The notes under the pieces: model-generated
Databases searched by the model: none
Seen by the model: only the letters and a program-made list of their open reading frames with translations
What the model was told of the DNA's origin: nothing
Source of the DNA: Sphagnum compactum
Lineage: Eukaryota > Bryophyta > Sphagnopsida > Sphagnales
Length of the DNA: 64,000 bases
Direction: 5' to 3'
Assembly (NCBI GenBank): GCA_965153455.1
Contig: OZ234499.1
Coordinates: forward strand, 14,132,271-14,196,270
Part shown: positions 47,101 to 58,716 of the stretch, piece by piece
Numbering within the stretch: the first letter of the stretch is position 1
Layout of the letters: each line of letters starts with the position of its first letter
Made by a program: the position numbers and the translations under genes

Positions 47101-47934
47101 TAAGTGCCATGGCAAGAGCAACATGCTATGCCCATTCTTCCTCTAAGGTTTAACCTTAAGTACCAATGCTTGCATTTGGCGACAAGTTATTTGGCAACCC
47201 TTTTGGAGCTCAATAGGCAAATCATAGTTAGCTTCTAGCGTGGCCTTGTGATGAATGCAAACTCACAATGTGACCACTAATCCCAGGCACAATTGGGCTG
47301 TTGAGTCAATGCTTATGTTGTTTAATGAGTATCGTTCTTTTTAATAAAATGATATATTTATTTGTTGGGTGCTTAACCTCCATAGTCAATGTGGGTGGGT
47401 GGCAGGAAACCTCGAAATTGCACCAAGATGTTTTGGAGGTTTTGGAATGGAGGTTCTCTCTCTTTCTTTTGAACCCTACTCTAAACTCCAAATTGCAAAA
47501 AAAGGAAAAAGAAAAGATAAGAGTGAGTAATTAGGATTCAAGATGGGGAGAGACACAAATCACAAGCGCCAACTTTCTCCTGAATTTTTGGAAAGGGGGA
47601 AAAGTCTTTTCTTTCAAGTTGTGCAAGAGGACAATTGTAGGTGGATGGCAATCATATATATAGAGGCCCCAAACTTTAGCAAGAAATCTATCTCTTTTGT
47701 AGATCCAACTTGAGATATGGTAAAGGAGGCTCTTGTAAGAGGATGTCACACCGACATCTGCTCCATTCACAACACCCACACACATCTCAAACTCACCATT
47801 TAGGGTATGTATCTTAGCTTGCATATGATGTAGTAGAGCTTAAAGTCCAAGGACATGGACAAGGGTTCAAGGTGATAGGCATGAGATGTGCATGATAGGT
47901 ATTCATGGGTATTCATACATATATCTAGATAGGT
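44101..47934. other. Intergenic DNA, possible unassigned transcript near 45.0-46.4 kb
   Basis: AT-rich at both ends. Between about 44.97 and 46.40 kb composition is less skewed, with a (TC)n run at about 45048-45060 and several sequences like splice sites, but no frame carries a recognisable protein motif. It could be a noncoding transcript or a gene remnant. The remainder holds nothing identifiable. Confidence 0.35.
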
Positions 47935-48266
47935 ATGGGTGTGAGCAACACAATTGTAGCTTTACTCCTTGGTGTGTCTTATATGGAGCATCATCCTCTT
48001 CCTAAATGCACACATGACACAAGAACATGTCCATGGATGCAAAAAGGATGCATTGAAAGGATTTATACAAGCATGGAATGGATGTCAATTGCACCATGTG
48101 CCATCAAAAGAGAGTAACACATGGAAAGGATTTATATGAACATGGGATGATTGTCAAATGTATCGAGTGCCATCAAATGAATATAATGAATGCAAGCTTC
48201 ATGGGACACATTCATCATATTGGACTAAGGAAGGTGTGCTCAATAGGAGGATGGAAGGGTAGTTGA
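47935..48266 (+). pseudogene. Cys/His motif fragment, tandemly duplicated, zinc-knuckle-like
   Basis: Plus-strand frames here show THDTRTCPWMQKGC, then after a frame change KDLYKHGMDVNCTMCHQK and GKDLYEHGMIVKCIECHQM. The last two peptides are copies encoded by an imperfect ~69-bp tandem duplication (AAGGATTTATA...TGCCATCAAA at about 48057 and 48126). The C-x2-C-H pattern and the D-T-R-T-C phrase recall CCHC zinc knuckles of plant transposases and gag proteins. Frame breaks indicate decay. Family not identified. Confidence 0.35.
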
Positions 48267-51200
48267 GTGAGGGCCTTACATTTGGGATAGTGGCAAGGAG
48301 TGTTTTAGTGCATTTGGGAAGAAAAATGTTCTTTATGACGCACGCTTTCATGCTCAACAATAAAAAGTTTGATTCAGATAGAATGCACATTGGAGTTGAC
48401 ATGGAGAAAAGCTTTAAAACTTTTTACTTTTCTTCACTTCTCAATGCTCCACTTGTCTTGAGAACCTTATGAGGAAGTTGCCTTATGGGTTCACAAGGAG
48501 TTGACATCAAATCAAGGGAATTCTTTTATTTTACTTGATATGTCTTCAAATATTGAGATTGATGTGAAAAATGAATATGTATAAATCCACAAAATAAATT
48601 GGTACATCTCCACGAAGTTGTGGAGTCCACACACGTTCATTTAAAATTCAAATTCATGGGCCACTCCATATCTATGGTATTTGTTTTTTTAAAGGTGCGA
48701 ACTTTCTATCAATCTTTAAGTCAAATTTGTAAATGCCAAAAGCATCTAGCTCATATCTATCTATGAAGCAAGGTAGTTTGTTTTGTTTTGTTTGTCACTT
48801 TGAGATCTCCCAAACCATGTTGCTTCATGTTGTGATCTTGGTATCTTGGGAAAGCTTTGATGATTAGGGGTGCGTTGACTTGGTTTGAGATTGTTTGGAG
48901 CTACAGTGTGGAAGCCATTGATTATTGAACCATTTTTCGAATGATAAGTTTTTTAAATCAAAGCAAAAAAAAACTGTATTGTAATTTTGGGGGTGTTCTT
49001 GGTGTTATTGGAAAGCCCTCGGCAAGTCAGATTTAATAGATTTTATTTCACAATTTTCAAAGCTAAGATGTGGAAGATATCGATTTTTGAGTGAAATTTG
49101 TTGCTGTAAACTCAAACAAAATTGCAAAAATTGAGATTGAAAAGAAAAAATCAGTTGAGCCATCAATGTGTTCACATTGCCGAATTTAGAAATTTTCAAA
49201 AAATTAAAGAATGTGTTCACACTTGGGCCAATTGCACATGCTACAATAGTAAGTACATTAAAGCAAAACAAATTAAGTTTGCATGCCAAAATTATAGGGC
49301 CAATAGCCAATACCAAGTTACACTAATCATAACTTGGAAGGAGTTGATGCATCGCACCTCACATTTAACAAGTTGTCAAGTTATACACTTCATTATTCCC
49401 ATCAAATTTTGATGAATGAAAAAATGTTACACATTTCAACATACAATAATTTAGACCATCATATACGTCAAATCATCCATATCATTCATTTTGTGTTCAC
49501 GTGGTATGACAAAACATGACGAATAAAGGAGTACACATAAAAGTGACATCATGATCTAATATTGGTACACCTTAACAAGGTTTGAATTTTCTTTTCACAA
49601 TAAAATGCTAATCAATTCAATGTGCTTTGAACCCAAAAACAAATGCAAGATTATTTAACAAACATATATAAATTCATTTGCTATTGGAATTGAAATTTGG
49701 GTTCATTTGTAAATGACAAATATTGACCAAAATGGATGAATCTCCATTGGCTACCTTGTACTTAACATATCTTTAACTTTTTAAAAAAAGTCATAGATTG
49801 AATTGATGAAAATTGTCATAGATGTGGCAAGCTACAATATGAACAAACTCAACTACCCATGACAATATTTTGTTAAACTATCATAAATTATAAAATAATA
49901 TTATTCCAATGCCAAAAAATGAATTGATTTTTGACAATTTTATTTATTTTTCCCCTAAATGTGACAATTAACCCCTAGGTTATGATAATTGAAGCTTAAG
50001 CACATTACAAACCACCACACGGTTTCTAAAAAGTAGAGTTTACAAATCCTATGTGTTTAAATTATCTATGCTAAATAGCTATTAATTATGATCAACATTG
50101 TTTGTTTTCTACCAAAACAATTGGGAAATTTGTGGAAGTTTTTGTTTGTTAAGTGTAAATTCAACCAAATTTCCTTATTTTTTGAAAAAAAGAAATAGAA
50201 AAACATTGATATCTCAAAATTGAGAAATTAAAAAAAAAACCCCCATTGTCACCCAAGTGGAAAGCATGTAGTAAAAAGCAAGTAGGATTTCATGTTGAAT
50301 ATCAACATCCAACCAAGTTGTTTTTTCATCCATTATATGACTATAAGTTTGGAACTATGAGATATTTCAATTATTTCTAGTAATATGGAGTAGTTTTGAC
50401 ATGGGATATGAGTAGTCATGACACAACCCTACACCCTATCATAGTGTCATGACTCCTATGTCTCCTCTCTATACATGATTTATTTATTTTGGTAAAAGCT
50501 TTTATATCTATGGGTGATGTCATCCTTGTAAAGATTGGATGGTACTACCTCCATTTTCTTAGGTAATATGGATACTAAAATGTCAACTTGGGGTGGGTGA
50601 TTTTCTTTTTCATAAAGATAACCAAAATGTCAATTGGAGTGATAGCCTAGATCTTCTTTTGCAAAAAAGCTAAATGAAAATGTCAACTCAATTGAGGTTG
50701 GCAACTACATTAGTTTGCCTTCCCATGGGTTCCCTTTTTGTTTCCTCATTGCTCTTCCTTATTTGCACCCAAATCTTGAAAAGAAAGGGTCCTTTTGGCT
50801 ACTTTGGGTAGTGTGTGAAGAAGTGTCCACCCACACACTAGGTGTTGGTGATGGCCCCTTCCAAGCCTTCATGTGGGATGAAGTCTTTGATTTAGTTTCC
50901 TCAACCTTCTTTTCTAAGAAAAAAATCTTGAAAATTTTATGATTTGCAAACAATAGTGAGTGCAAGTCAAAATCGAGACCATTCAATGTAATTGAATCCT
51001 AATTATCATCATTGCTTTTTGGGACAAATTTTGCTATTTTTCCAGCAAAAAATTGGGAAAATTTTGGACAATTTTGATCTTTAGTTTAAATTCAACTTTT
51101 TTTTTCCTGAAAAACTTTCCAAATTCTCAATATTAAAAAATTAAAAGAAAAATGGATTTTTGTGGATCACAAAATTGGGGGTGGGGGGGGGGGGTCATCA

Positions 51201-53560
51201 TTGGAATTGATTTAAGTACATAGCTACAAAATTTAATGAAAGTGTAAACAACTAATGTTTTACAAAATTGATTCAATTTGTTTTCCATCCGTTGGCGAAT
51301 CTCAAAGTTTATTACATATCTTCTTAACTTAACTATCGACGGTAATGGTTGTCTACTATTACTTTCACAAACATTTCACAACTTCATGGCTCTCACCCCT
51401 CGAGTCCCTCTTTACCTACCATCACCCAACCTTTCTTCCAATTTGTGGGTCCAACTCCTTTACCTCAAATTTGGCCTAACTTATTTTACACTTGTAAAGT
51501 GTTTTTTTTGTACATCCTTAAATTTTATAATGTTAGCTATTTTGAAAAAGATAAACAAGTTATGTATCAAAAGTTGATATACATAAGGGCATCTCGAGTT
51601 AGTTGACTCTACGTGCTCACCACAATATTTATCACATCCAAAATCTATTGTTAATTATTCTCCCATTCTCATCCGCAAAGGCAAAAAAATCAATACAACC
51701 TCAGATACCACTCCAATATAGGAGCTAGTTGAAACCATTCTTTTGAATTTTTTTTCCAATTGCAAAGGTTTAAAGTTAAACAACGACAAATACATTTTCA
51801 CTGGAATAGAGAAATCCGTAAAGTCACCCTGTCTTTGGGCCTCCTTTCACCCCCCTAACCCCTCTTTCAGTGGCATCCGTAAAGTAAGGAAATTTTATTA
51901 AATCTCAGTATGAAATGCTGAAACTCAATACGAAATGCTGAATCTCAGCATTTAATGCACAAGGTTAATTCATGGATATAAGGTGCCCTTCACATACACT
52001 TACAAATTTTCTCCGATTGCTTTACAAATGATGTAGACAATATCCTCATTTTCAAAGAGTTGTGCCAATTTTCGTAGTGTAGTTGGAGGGCATGTTATGG
52101 GCCAAAAAATTTCCTCTTGGGAAGCAAGCATTACAAAACATGCAATGCTAACATGAGTGGATGTTTCATTTTTTGAATCACTCATTTTTTATTATTTTCC
52201 CCTACTACCCAATGGGGTATTTTACAGATATCATGGGAAAAAAGTAAAAAAATTAAAACTCAATGTAGGTCTTTATACTTATTAGTAAAACCCTTGGCTA
52301 TGGGCTTTAACTAGAATTGAACCAACACTTGGCTTTGCTCTCGCATAGGCCCTTATTTTGATAAAGTCCTTGGCCTTGAGCTTTACCCTAGACACGTCAA
52401 ACACTCTAAGAACTTTCCTAGTGTATTTGGAGGGCACCTCGTATTTGTGGATATCCCTCTTAGACAAGGGGAGGGATATTACATTTACTCCTTAAGAGTG
52501 GGAGGGAGCTTATGCCTACTTAGATAGTCGTTAAATTGTGTATACCATATAGCCTAGGGTTAGTTTCCACATTGACAAAATGAATAATTCTTTTTTTTCA
52601 AATAATAAATTCACTTACTAATTTTGAAATTATAAAATTTTCCATCGTCTATTATGATATTGTGATATGAGTAGTGAAATTATTCAAGGTGTAGCTTATG
52701 ATAATTATGATGATTTTCAACGTGTGAACTTCATATTTTCACAAAATTTCATTTCACTATTTTGTGGATTATTTAATGGCAAAACTCACAAGAATGCCTG
52801 ACATGACACCAATTTTTTACATTGCATCCAAATGGGCTCAAAACAAGATAATATAACCAACTTGACAAAGGCAAGAATGGCTACATGAATTGTGTGGGGA
52901 AAAAATAAATAAATAAATAAAGAACTTTGTCAAGTGCTATTGTCACTTTTGTTGCAAAAGGATATTGTGGCAATATGTTTGTGACAAATTTTCATCACTT
53001 TGAGAAAGAAATATCATTTCACAAATTCGCTTTTTTTGAGAAAAAAGCCAACAAAAAAAATAATCAAAAAAATTTCACAATTTTCCTACAAATATGAAAG
53101 GGTGCTCAAGATTTCTACTTTTATATTTTGAATATTTTCAAATTTGGCTAAATACAAGCAATTTGGCTAAATTTGGCAAGCAATACTTTTGTACTGCCTG
53201 AAATAATAACTAGGCATGCCCTTCGCAAATAATGTTGGGGTTAAAAGAAAATTGAATGTTTTCCGAGAAATTTAATCAAATTTGCACTAGAAAACCACAA
53301 ATTTCCTACATTTAGTCATTTTTGCGAGGTCAAAAAATATGTTTTAAAAATAATAAAAAATAGAATTATTTGTGTGTCTATATATTTTTTTTTTTATTTT
53401 TTTTTTTTCTATTTTTTTCAGAAATTTTCCAACATATGGCACATGCACACATTATAAAGGTCAAATTTTATTGTCCAAAAGTCCAAAACCAACAACCATT
53501 CTCCAACTTCCCATTTTTAAAAAATTATTAAAACATGAAAAGATTATATCCACATCCCAA
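48267..53560. other. Gene-poor AT-rich DNA
   Basis: No gene recognised over about 5.3 kb. Points seen: a G-run at about 51177-51194; an (AAAT)n run at about 52903-52922; and two minus-strand copies near 52080 and 52430 of a motif containing TTGGAGGGCA, shared with 56510. Long A and T homopolymers are common near 53.3-53.4 kb. Confidence 0.5.
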
Positions 53561-53734
53561 GAGGGTCGTTGAATTCGAGGTGCGAGGGAGGCGGGACCTG
53601 GAAACTCGCACCTCGATCTCTACCCGGTTGAGGTAAATAGTAGTAGAAAACACCAGATTAAACTTTTGTTACAGCGCTCGTGGTGCTCTCGTCGCCTCCT
53701 TTCTTCGCTTTGCGGTCGCGCTTGCGCCATCGCC

Positions 53735-53869
53735 ATGGCTTTTGGTGGGCCTCCTCGCGTTGTTGCATCATTAAGCTCCTCGAAATTATCTCTTTCATGT
53801 TGTGATCTGCTTTTCTTCTTGTTTTTATTGCGATTTTTCTGCACTTTTGCGTCATTTTGTTTTTTATAA
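53735..53869 (+). CDS. Candidate 44-residue upstream ORF before the F-box gene
   Basis: The ATG at 53735 opens a 44-codon frame (MAFGGPPRVVASLSSSK..., hydrophobic C-terminal half) in GC-richer DNA upstream of the F-box/kelch gene. An apparent splice acceptor TTTGGTGCAG follows at about 53886, so part of this stretch may be exon 1 of the 5' leader. It may regulate translation, or be incidental. No conservation data. Confidence 0.25.
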   Translation: MAFGGPPRVVASLSSSKLSLSCCDLLFFLFLLRFFCTFASFCFL

Positions 53870-54010
53870 ATTTGGATTTGGTGCAGGAGGCACTGTGATA
53901 GGAAGAAAAGAAGCACTTAGAGAGACTCGCCGGATCAGGAGTTGGGAGTTCGGCAGTGCTCTCAGCAATTTTGGTTTTGTTCCAGGAAGAGAAAATTCTA
54001 GGGGGTCAAG

Positions 54011-55294
54011 ATGTTGGAGGCTTTGCTTCGTGGAATGGGATGGGAAGCATCGGCGATGGAAACAGATTGTCTGTTGCAGCATTCTTCTATGGAGCAAATG
54101 GAGAAGAAGAACGAGCTTCTTCAGAGCCTCCAGCTCATTCCCGGTTTGCCTGAAGAGATTGCACTGGAATGCTTGCTTAAAGTCTCCTACAAGTGCCATC
54201 CATGTTTGCAAAAGGTGTGCAGGAGATGGGAGAAGGAGGTGACGGATCCACTGTTCTACAGGGAGCGGAAGAAGGCTGGCACCACAAGGCATTGTGTGTG
54301 CATGGTGCAGGCGCTGGTTCCCGAACCAGTAGCAGCAGCTGGTGTTGTTGGAGGAGAAGGAATCGAGTTGAAACAAGGGAAACAAGATGCTGCTGCGACT
54401 GTCATGTATGGTATCAGTATGTACGATTTACAGCAGCGCACTTGGGAGCGACTGCCGATGATTCCTGAATTTCCGCAAGGATTGCCTCTCTTCTGTCGTC
54501 TGGTATCGCTGGACGGGAAGCTTATTGTGGTAGGAGGATGGCACCCTTGGACATGGGAAGCTCTCCGTTGCACATATGTCTTCAGCTTCTCCACTCAGAA
54601 CTGGAGCCGTGGCGCTGACATGCCTCGCGTCCGTTCCTTCTTCGCTTGCGCCGTGATGGGTGGTTCGGTTTTCGTCGCTGGCGGACACGATGAGAACAAG
54701 ACGGCGCTCTCCACTGCCGATGTCTACAATGTGGACGCTGATCGCTGGGAAAGCTTACCGGACATGAGTGAAGAGAGAGACGAATGCGCGGGGGTTGTGT
54801 TTCACGGGAAGCTCTTTGTCATCAGTGGCTATGGCACACACTCTCAAGGACAATTCGGAAGCAGCGCTGATGTCTTGGATCCGTCCACAGGAAGCTGGAG
54901 CCGAAGAGACGAGATGTGGGGACCCATGACGGGAAGCAACAGCAGCAGTTGTCCGAGTGGTGGGTTTGCAGTGGCGAGAGACGAGCTTTACGCCTTCCAC
55001 AGACAATCTCTTCTCCGCCACTGTCCGCTGAGAAATGTCTGGAGTACTGTGGAGGAGGTGCTGCTGCTTCCGGAGTCTTCGCGAGTCGACTCTCCCTGTT
55101 CTGTCACATCTGTGAACAGCAACAACGGCGATCAGAAGCTTGTTGTGATGGGATCTGCCAAGGCTCAGTGTCGAGGTATGATCTACACTCCTCAAGAAGA
55201 GCAGCAGCAAGGACGTCGTGGGACATGGCAGACGATCGAGTTCAGTGAGGAATTCTCAGGCCTCTCTCATACTTGCTGTATTGTGGAGATCTGA
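54011..55294 (+). CDS. F-box/kelch-repeat protein of the plant KFB family, single exon
   Basis: An uninterrupted frame of 427 residues from the ATG at 54011. The F-box near residues 41-85 reads LIPGLPEEIALECLLKVSY, then LQKVCRRWEKEVTDPLFY, the pattern of plant KFB proteins (Arabidopsis At1g15670/At1g80440 group). A kelch propeller follows: LSLDGKLIVVGGW-like block near residue 170 (VVGGWHPWTWEALR), MPRVRSFFACAVMGGSVFVA with GGHDENKTALSTADVYNVD, and ECAGVVFHGKLFVISGYG. KFBs are substrate receptors of SCF ubiquitin ligases; characterised members target phenylalanine ammonia-lyase, chalcone synthase or type-B response regulators. The substrate here is unknown. The N-terminal 35 residues before the F-box are longer than in many relatives, and Met16 or Met27 could be alternative starts. 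The coding region is much more GC-rich than its surroundings. Confidence 0.9.
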   Translation: MLEALLRGMGWEASAMETDCLLQHSSMEQMEKKNELLQSLQLIPGLPEEIALECLLKVSYKCHPCLQKVCRRWEKEVTDPLFYRERKKAGTTRHCVCMVQALVPEPVAAAGVVGGEGIELKQGKQDAAATVMYGISMYDLQQRTWERLPMIPEFPQGLPLFCRLVSLDGKLIVVGGWHPWTWEALRCTYVFSFSTQNWSRGADMPRVRSFFACAVMGGSVFVAGGHDENKTALSTADVYNVDADRWESLPDMSEERDECAGVVFHGKLFVISGYGTHSQGQFGSSADVLDPSTGSWSRRDEMWGPMTGSNSSSCPSGGFAVARDELYAFHRQSLLRHCPLRNVWSTVEEVLLLPESSRVDSPCSVTSVNSNNGDQKLVVMGSAKAQCRGMIYTPQEEQQQGRRGTWQTIEFSEEFSGLSHTCCIVEI

Positions 55295-55587
55295 CGTCGA
55301 AAGAAATCGTAATTCTGTACATTTGCTTCTTCTACTGGATCGAAGCCATGAGAGTTTCTTGGGTGTTGTTTCTTCTTGATTTTTTCCCCTTTTTTCAGCC
55401 TTAGGTCGGATTTGTTTTCCTGCAAATGGATCGAGATTTGGGGGGAATCATGTAGCATTCTATGTGAAGAACATTTCTGAACCTGTTTCTTCTTTTTCTG
55501 TAGTTCCAGTAATGAATGACAAGTCTGGTAGCAGATGTGAACAAGATCATTGCTGCTGTCAACCAGTCAAGGACTTATGTATCATAT

Positions 55588-55865
55588 GTTGAGCTTTTTC
55601 CAAAAGAACGGTTTGCTGCTTGATTTTTGACTATGTCTTCTTTGTGAGCTTGTTTGTTGTTGGTGCTCATGCCTTGTATGTGGAGCTTTTTCTGAAACAA
55701 GTTTTTTCTGCATGACTTCCGACCATGTCTTGGTCTGCTTGTTTGTTGTTGTTGTTGATCATGCCCCTCATATGTTGAGCTTTTTCTGAAACAAAGTTTT
55801 TCTGCATGAATTCTAACCATGTCATTGTGTTCTTCTTTGTTGTTGATCATACCTCATGTGTCATC
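55588..55865. repeat. Three imperfect tandem copies of a ~100-bp unit downstream of the F-box gene
   Basis: Units share GTTGAGCTTTTTCTGAAACA, TTTTTCTGCATGA, ACCATGTCTT and TTGTTTGTTGTTGTTGATCATG. Starts are near 55588, 55680 and 55777. They begin about 300 bp after the F-box stop codon, so they could lie in the 3' UTR or just beyond it. Confidence 0.8.
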
Positions 55866-58265
55866 GTTTTTCGTATATATTGCGATTTTGTCTGATGCTT
55901 TTTTGTGTCCAATTGCAACACAGTTTATTGGGTTTCTTTGAATTGGTTTAACTGATGCTGCATTCTGTTGTGTAAGCTGTTAGGATTGTCAAGTAGCACG
56001 AGAATTTCAATACATGTCATTCACTTGGATTGCAACCTTCCCTGAGGTTTTGGCAGGGTTTTGTTTATTTAAAGGTAATGGCCATTCAAAGCAAAACATT
56101 ATTGTTTGTCATCTTTTGCTCGGGTTTGACAATGTTAACAAAGTCACCAAGCTTCCTTTCACTTGAGAAAGGAAGGTTGGTGAAACTTTTTCTTTCCTAA
56201 TCACAATAGGTGTGACTGCTGCATTGATCGGGAGGCCAGTACCGATAGTGGCCGGATGAGTAGTGTGTCAACCTGAAGAAGAAGGTCCTTGTCTTGATGG
56301 CAACAAAGGAGAACCATAGGTCATATAAGCAGACATTCTCCTTCAGATGTGTGCAGTAATAGTATCAGCTCTGGCATCAATTACATTAAGACCCATTCCA
56401 GCAATGTCTGTGAATTGTGCACAAGATTTATTGATCAGGAAAGAGTTTGGTTGGGTTTTTTGTAGCCCCAATTGCAGACATCTATCATAGTAGACCCAAA
56501 GAAAATTTGGAGGGCATGTTATATTCATGAATATCTCTCCTCGTAAAGAGGCACAATCTTGTGCTTCCTCATCAAGCATGAAGAAGACAACTTCAATAGC
56601 TTCATCACCCAAAATTCAACAACCATGCAAGAGTGAACAACTTCCCATCAAGATCATTTGTAATTGCTAATGGGTCTGGCATCTTTGAAAATCATTTGTA
56701 AAAGGAATGGCACTACACTCAAGGAAATCAAAATCAAGGTAATAAGGCATCCTTAAGGAAATCAAGAGCATCAATGTCATGCCTCCATGTATCTTAGATG
56801 AGGACTACGGAAAGCACTGCTTGGATCTTTCCTTCGTATTTTCAGCTCCCTTACCTGCCTGAAGAAACTTGTTTTCAGCAAGCAGGATGATCTGCCATGG
56901 AAGGTACTAGCCAGGCTGTACTGGGATCTTCAGACCAACGGAAGGTACTAGCCAGGCTGTACTGGGATCTTCAGACCAACGGAAGGTACCAGCCAACCTG
57001 TCACTATTTCTAAAAAGTGAAAAAATCCCAGCTCTACTTTACATAGGAAAAGGACCTGAGTACAGGCCCTTCTCCTATATATAATAGCCAAGTCCATAGT
57101 ATTTTCAAAACTGCACTTTCAGAAGTTAATGTATTCATCTGGGAAAGAAGATGTGTCCTTTCTTCAAAATTTTCCCTCCATTACCATGAGCTCTTCCAAA
57201 ATAGACTCTTTGAATAGGGATATCACAAAATTTGTTCCTACCAAGTTAATCATGAAAGAATTGGTCATGAACCAAATGCAAATGAGCAAATAAAATTTAG
57301 AAGATTTGACATGAGAACCAAAAAGAAATATTTGAATAAAAATGTGTTTGCAACATTTGTATATTATATCTTTAGCTTATTATACCTATGCAATTTTCAC
57401 ATTCAAATGAAAATGGGAGTGTCAAATCTTTCAGCACCTTTCTCTTTTAAATTGGTTTGAAAATGTAAATATAATAGAGTTTTTCATTTACAAAATCTTA
57501 CAAGGTTTAAGATTGACATATTTGTTTCTATTTCATTATAACCAATTCATGTGTTTAGTTTTCCTAATTTTTGTCTTCAATGTGGATTTATTTTCAAAAG
57601 TATGAGGTAAATGATATGATAATAGAAAAGAGAATGAATCCCATGTGGGATTTTTTGATGTAGTTTTTAAAATAGGAGCTACTACCTTACCTACAACTCA
57701 TGTTTGGCACTTAGTAATTCCTACGAGGGCCAACTGAAAAAAAATATATATATATATATACTAAGAACAGTTTGCCGAAAACTTACTGGTGGATTTAGTA
57801 TACTTAGAAAATATTGTTGAATTTCTGAAATATTCAAATTGAGGCTATTGGACCTTTTTTTTTTTCCCAAAAAATTAATTATTTTGACAAGATTTGTTAA
57901 CATGACTCGTAAGTGCAGTAATCATGTCAAAAGTAGATATCTATTGGAGGAGGAGATTTTATGTTTTATCATTGAGATTATAATTGAATGAATTCATAAA
58001 ATCATTTATATTGATCAATGATTGCCATAGATCAATAGATTTATGGCATAATGAATGAAATCTCAATTGTATGAATGTATTTCAATTTATTCAACTCTAA
58101 ATCATTAAAACATCCAACATAGGGGTCAAATCATTTCCAATTTGAGCTTGTGATTCAATGGTTTTTTTTTTCCTCAAGGGTTATAATTTTTCCTTTGAAA
58201 TCTTTTTAATCTAAGTCCATATGTGAGAGTGATGAGCTTGCAAAGTAATAGGACTCATAATTTGG
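55866..58265. other. Intergenic DNA with a 41-bp tandem duplication
   Basis: No gene recognised. At 56899-56990 a 41-bp unit (GGAAGGTACTAGCCAGGCTG ... CAGACCAAC) is present twice without differences, plus a diverged partial third copy. A minus-strand segment near 56.51 kb shares a short motif with 52.08 and 52.43 kb. An (AT)n run lies at about 57745-57760. Confidence 0.55.
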
Positions 58266-58660
58266 CAATTTTGAACCTTAAACTTAAAACCCTGGTTCTA
58301 TTTATGGTAATCTGAAACCCTAATTCTGAACACCATAATTTGAAACCAGAAACTTGAAAACCCTGATCTGAAATTTCTGGTTTCCAAAAACCCTAATTTG
58401 AAATCAAAATTCTGAAACCCTAATTTTGGTTATTTTAATTCTGGAAACCCCAATTTGAAACCAGATGTCTGGAACTCTAATTCTGAAACCCTAAACCTGA
58501 AATCCTAATTCTGGAAACCCTGAATTGAAATCAGGTTTTTGAAAACCTAAGTCTAAAAACCCTAGTTTTGAAAACCCTAAATCTGATAACCCTAATTTTA
58601 AACCAGAATTTTGAAATTTGAAAACCTAATTTTGGAACCTTAATTGGTATTCCTAAATAA
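58266..58660. repeat. Degenerate ~20-bp tandem array based on GAAACCCTAATTCT
   Basis: About 18 degenerate units alternating GAAACCCTAATTCTGAAACC, TGAAACCAGAATTCTGAAAA and similar. The core AAACCCTAA equals one plant telomere unit plus flanking bases, but units are ~20 bp with non-telomeric filler, so this is an interstitial telomere-like or unrelated minisatellite. It abuts the 3' end of the Harbinger fragment. Confidence 0.8.
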
Positions 58661-58716
58661 TGAATATAACCTTAAACCCTAGCTCCTAATTTTAAAATAA
58701 GAAATTAAAAACATAA

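Noticed and set aside
48990-49520. Overlapping ~100-codon frames on both strands
   Set aside because: Low-complexity composition and no family motif on either strand; likely chance frames.
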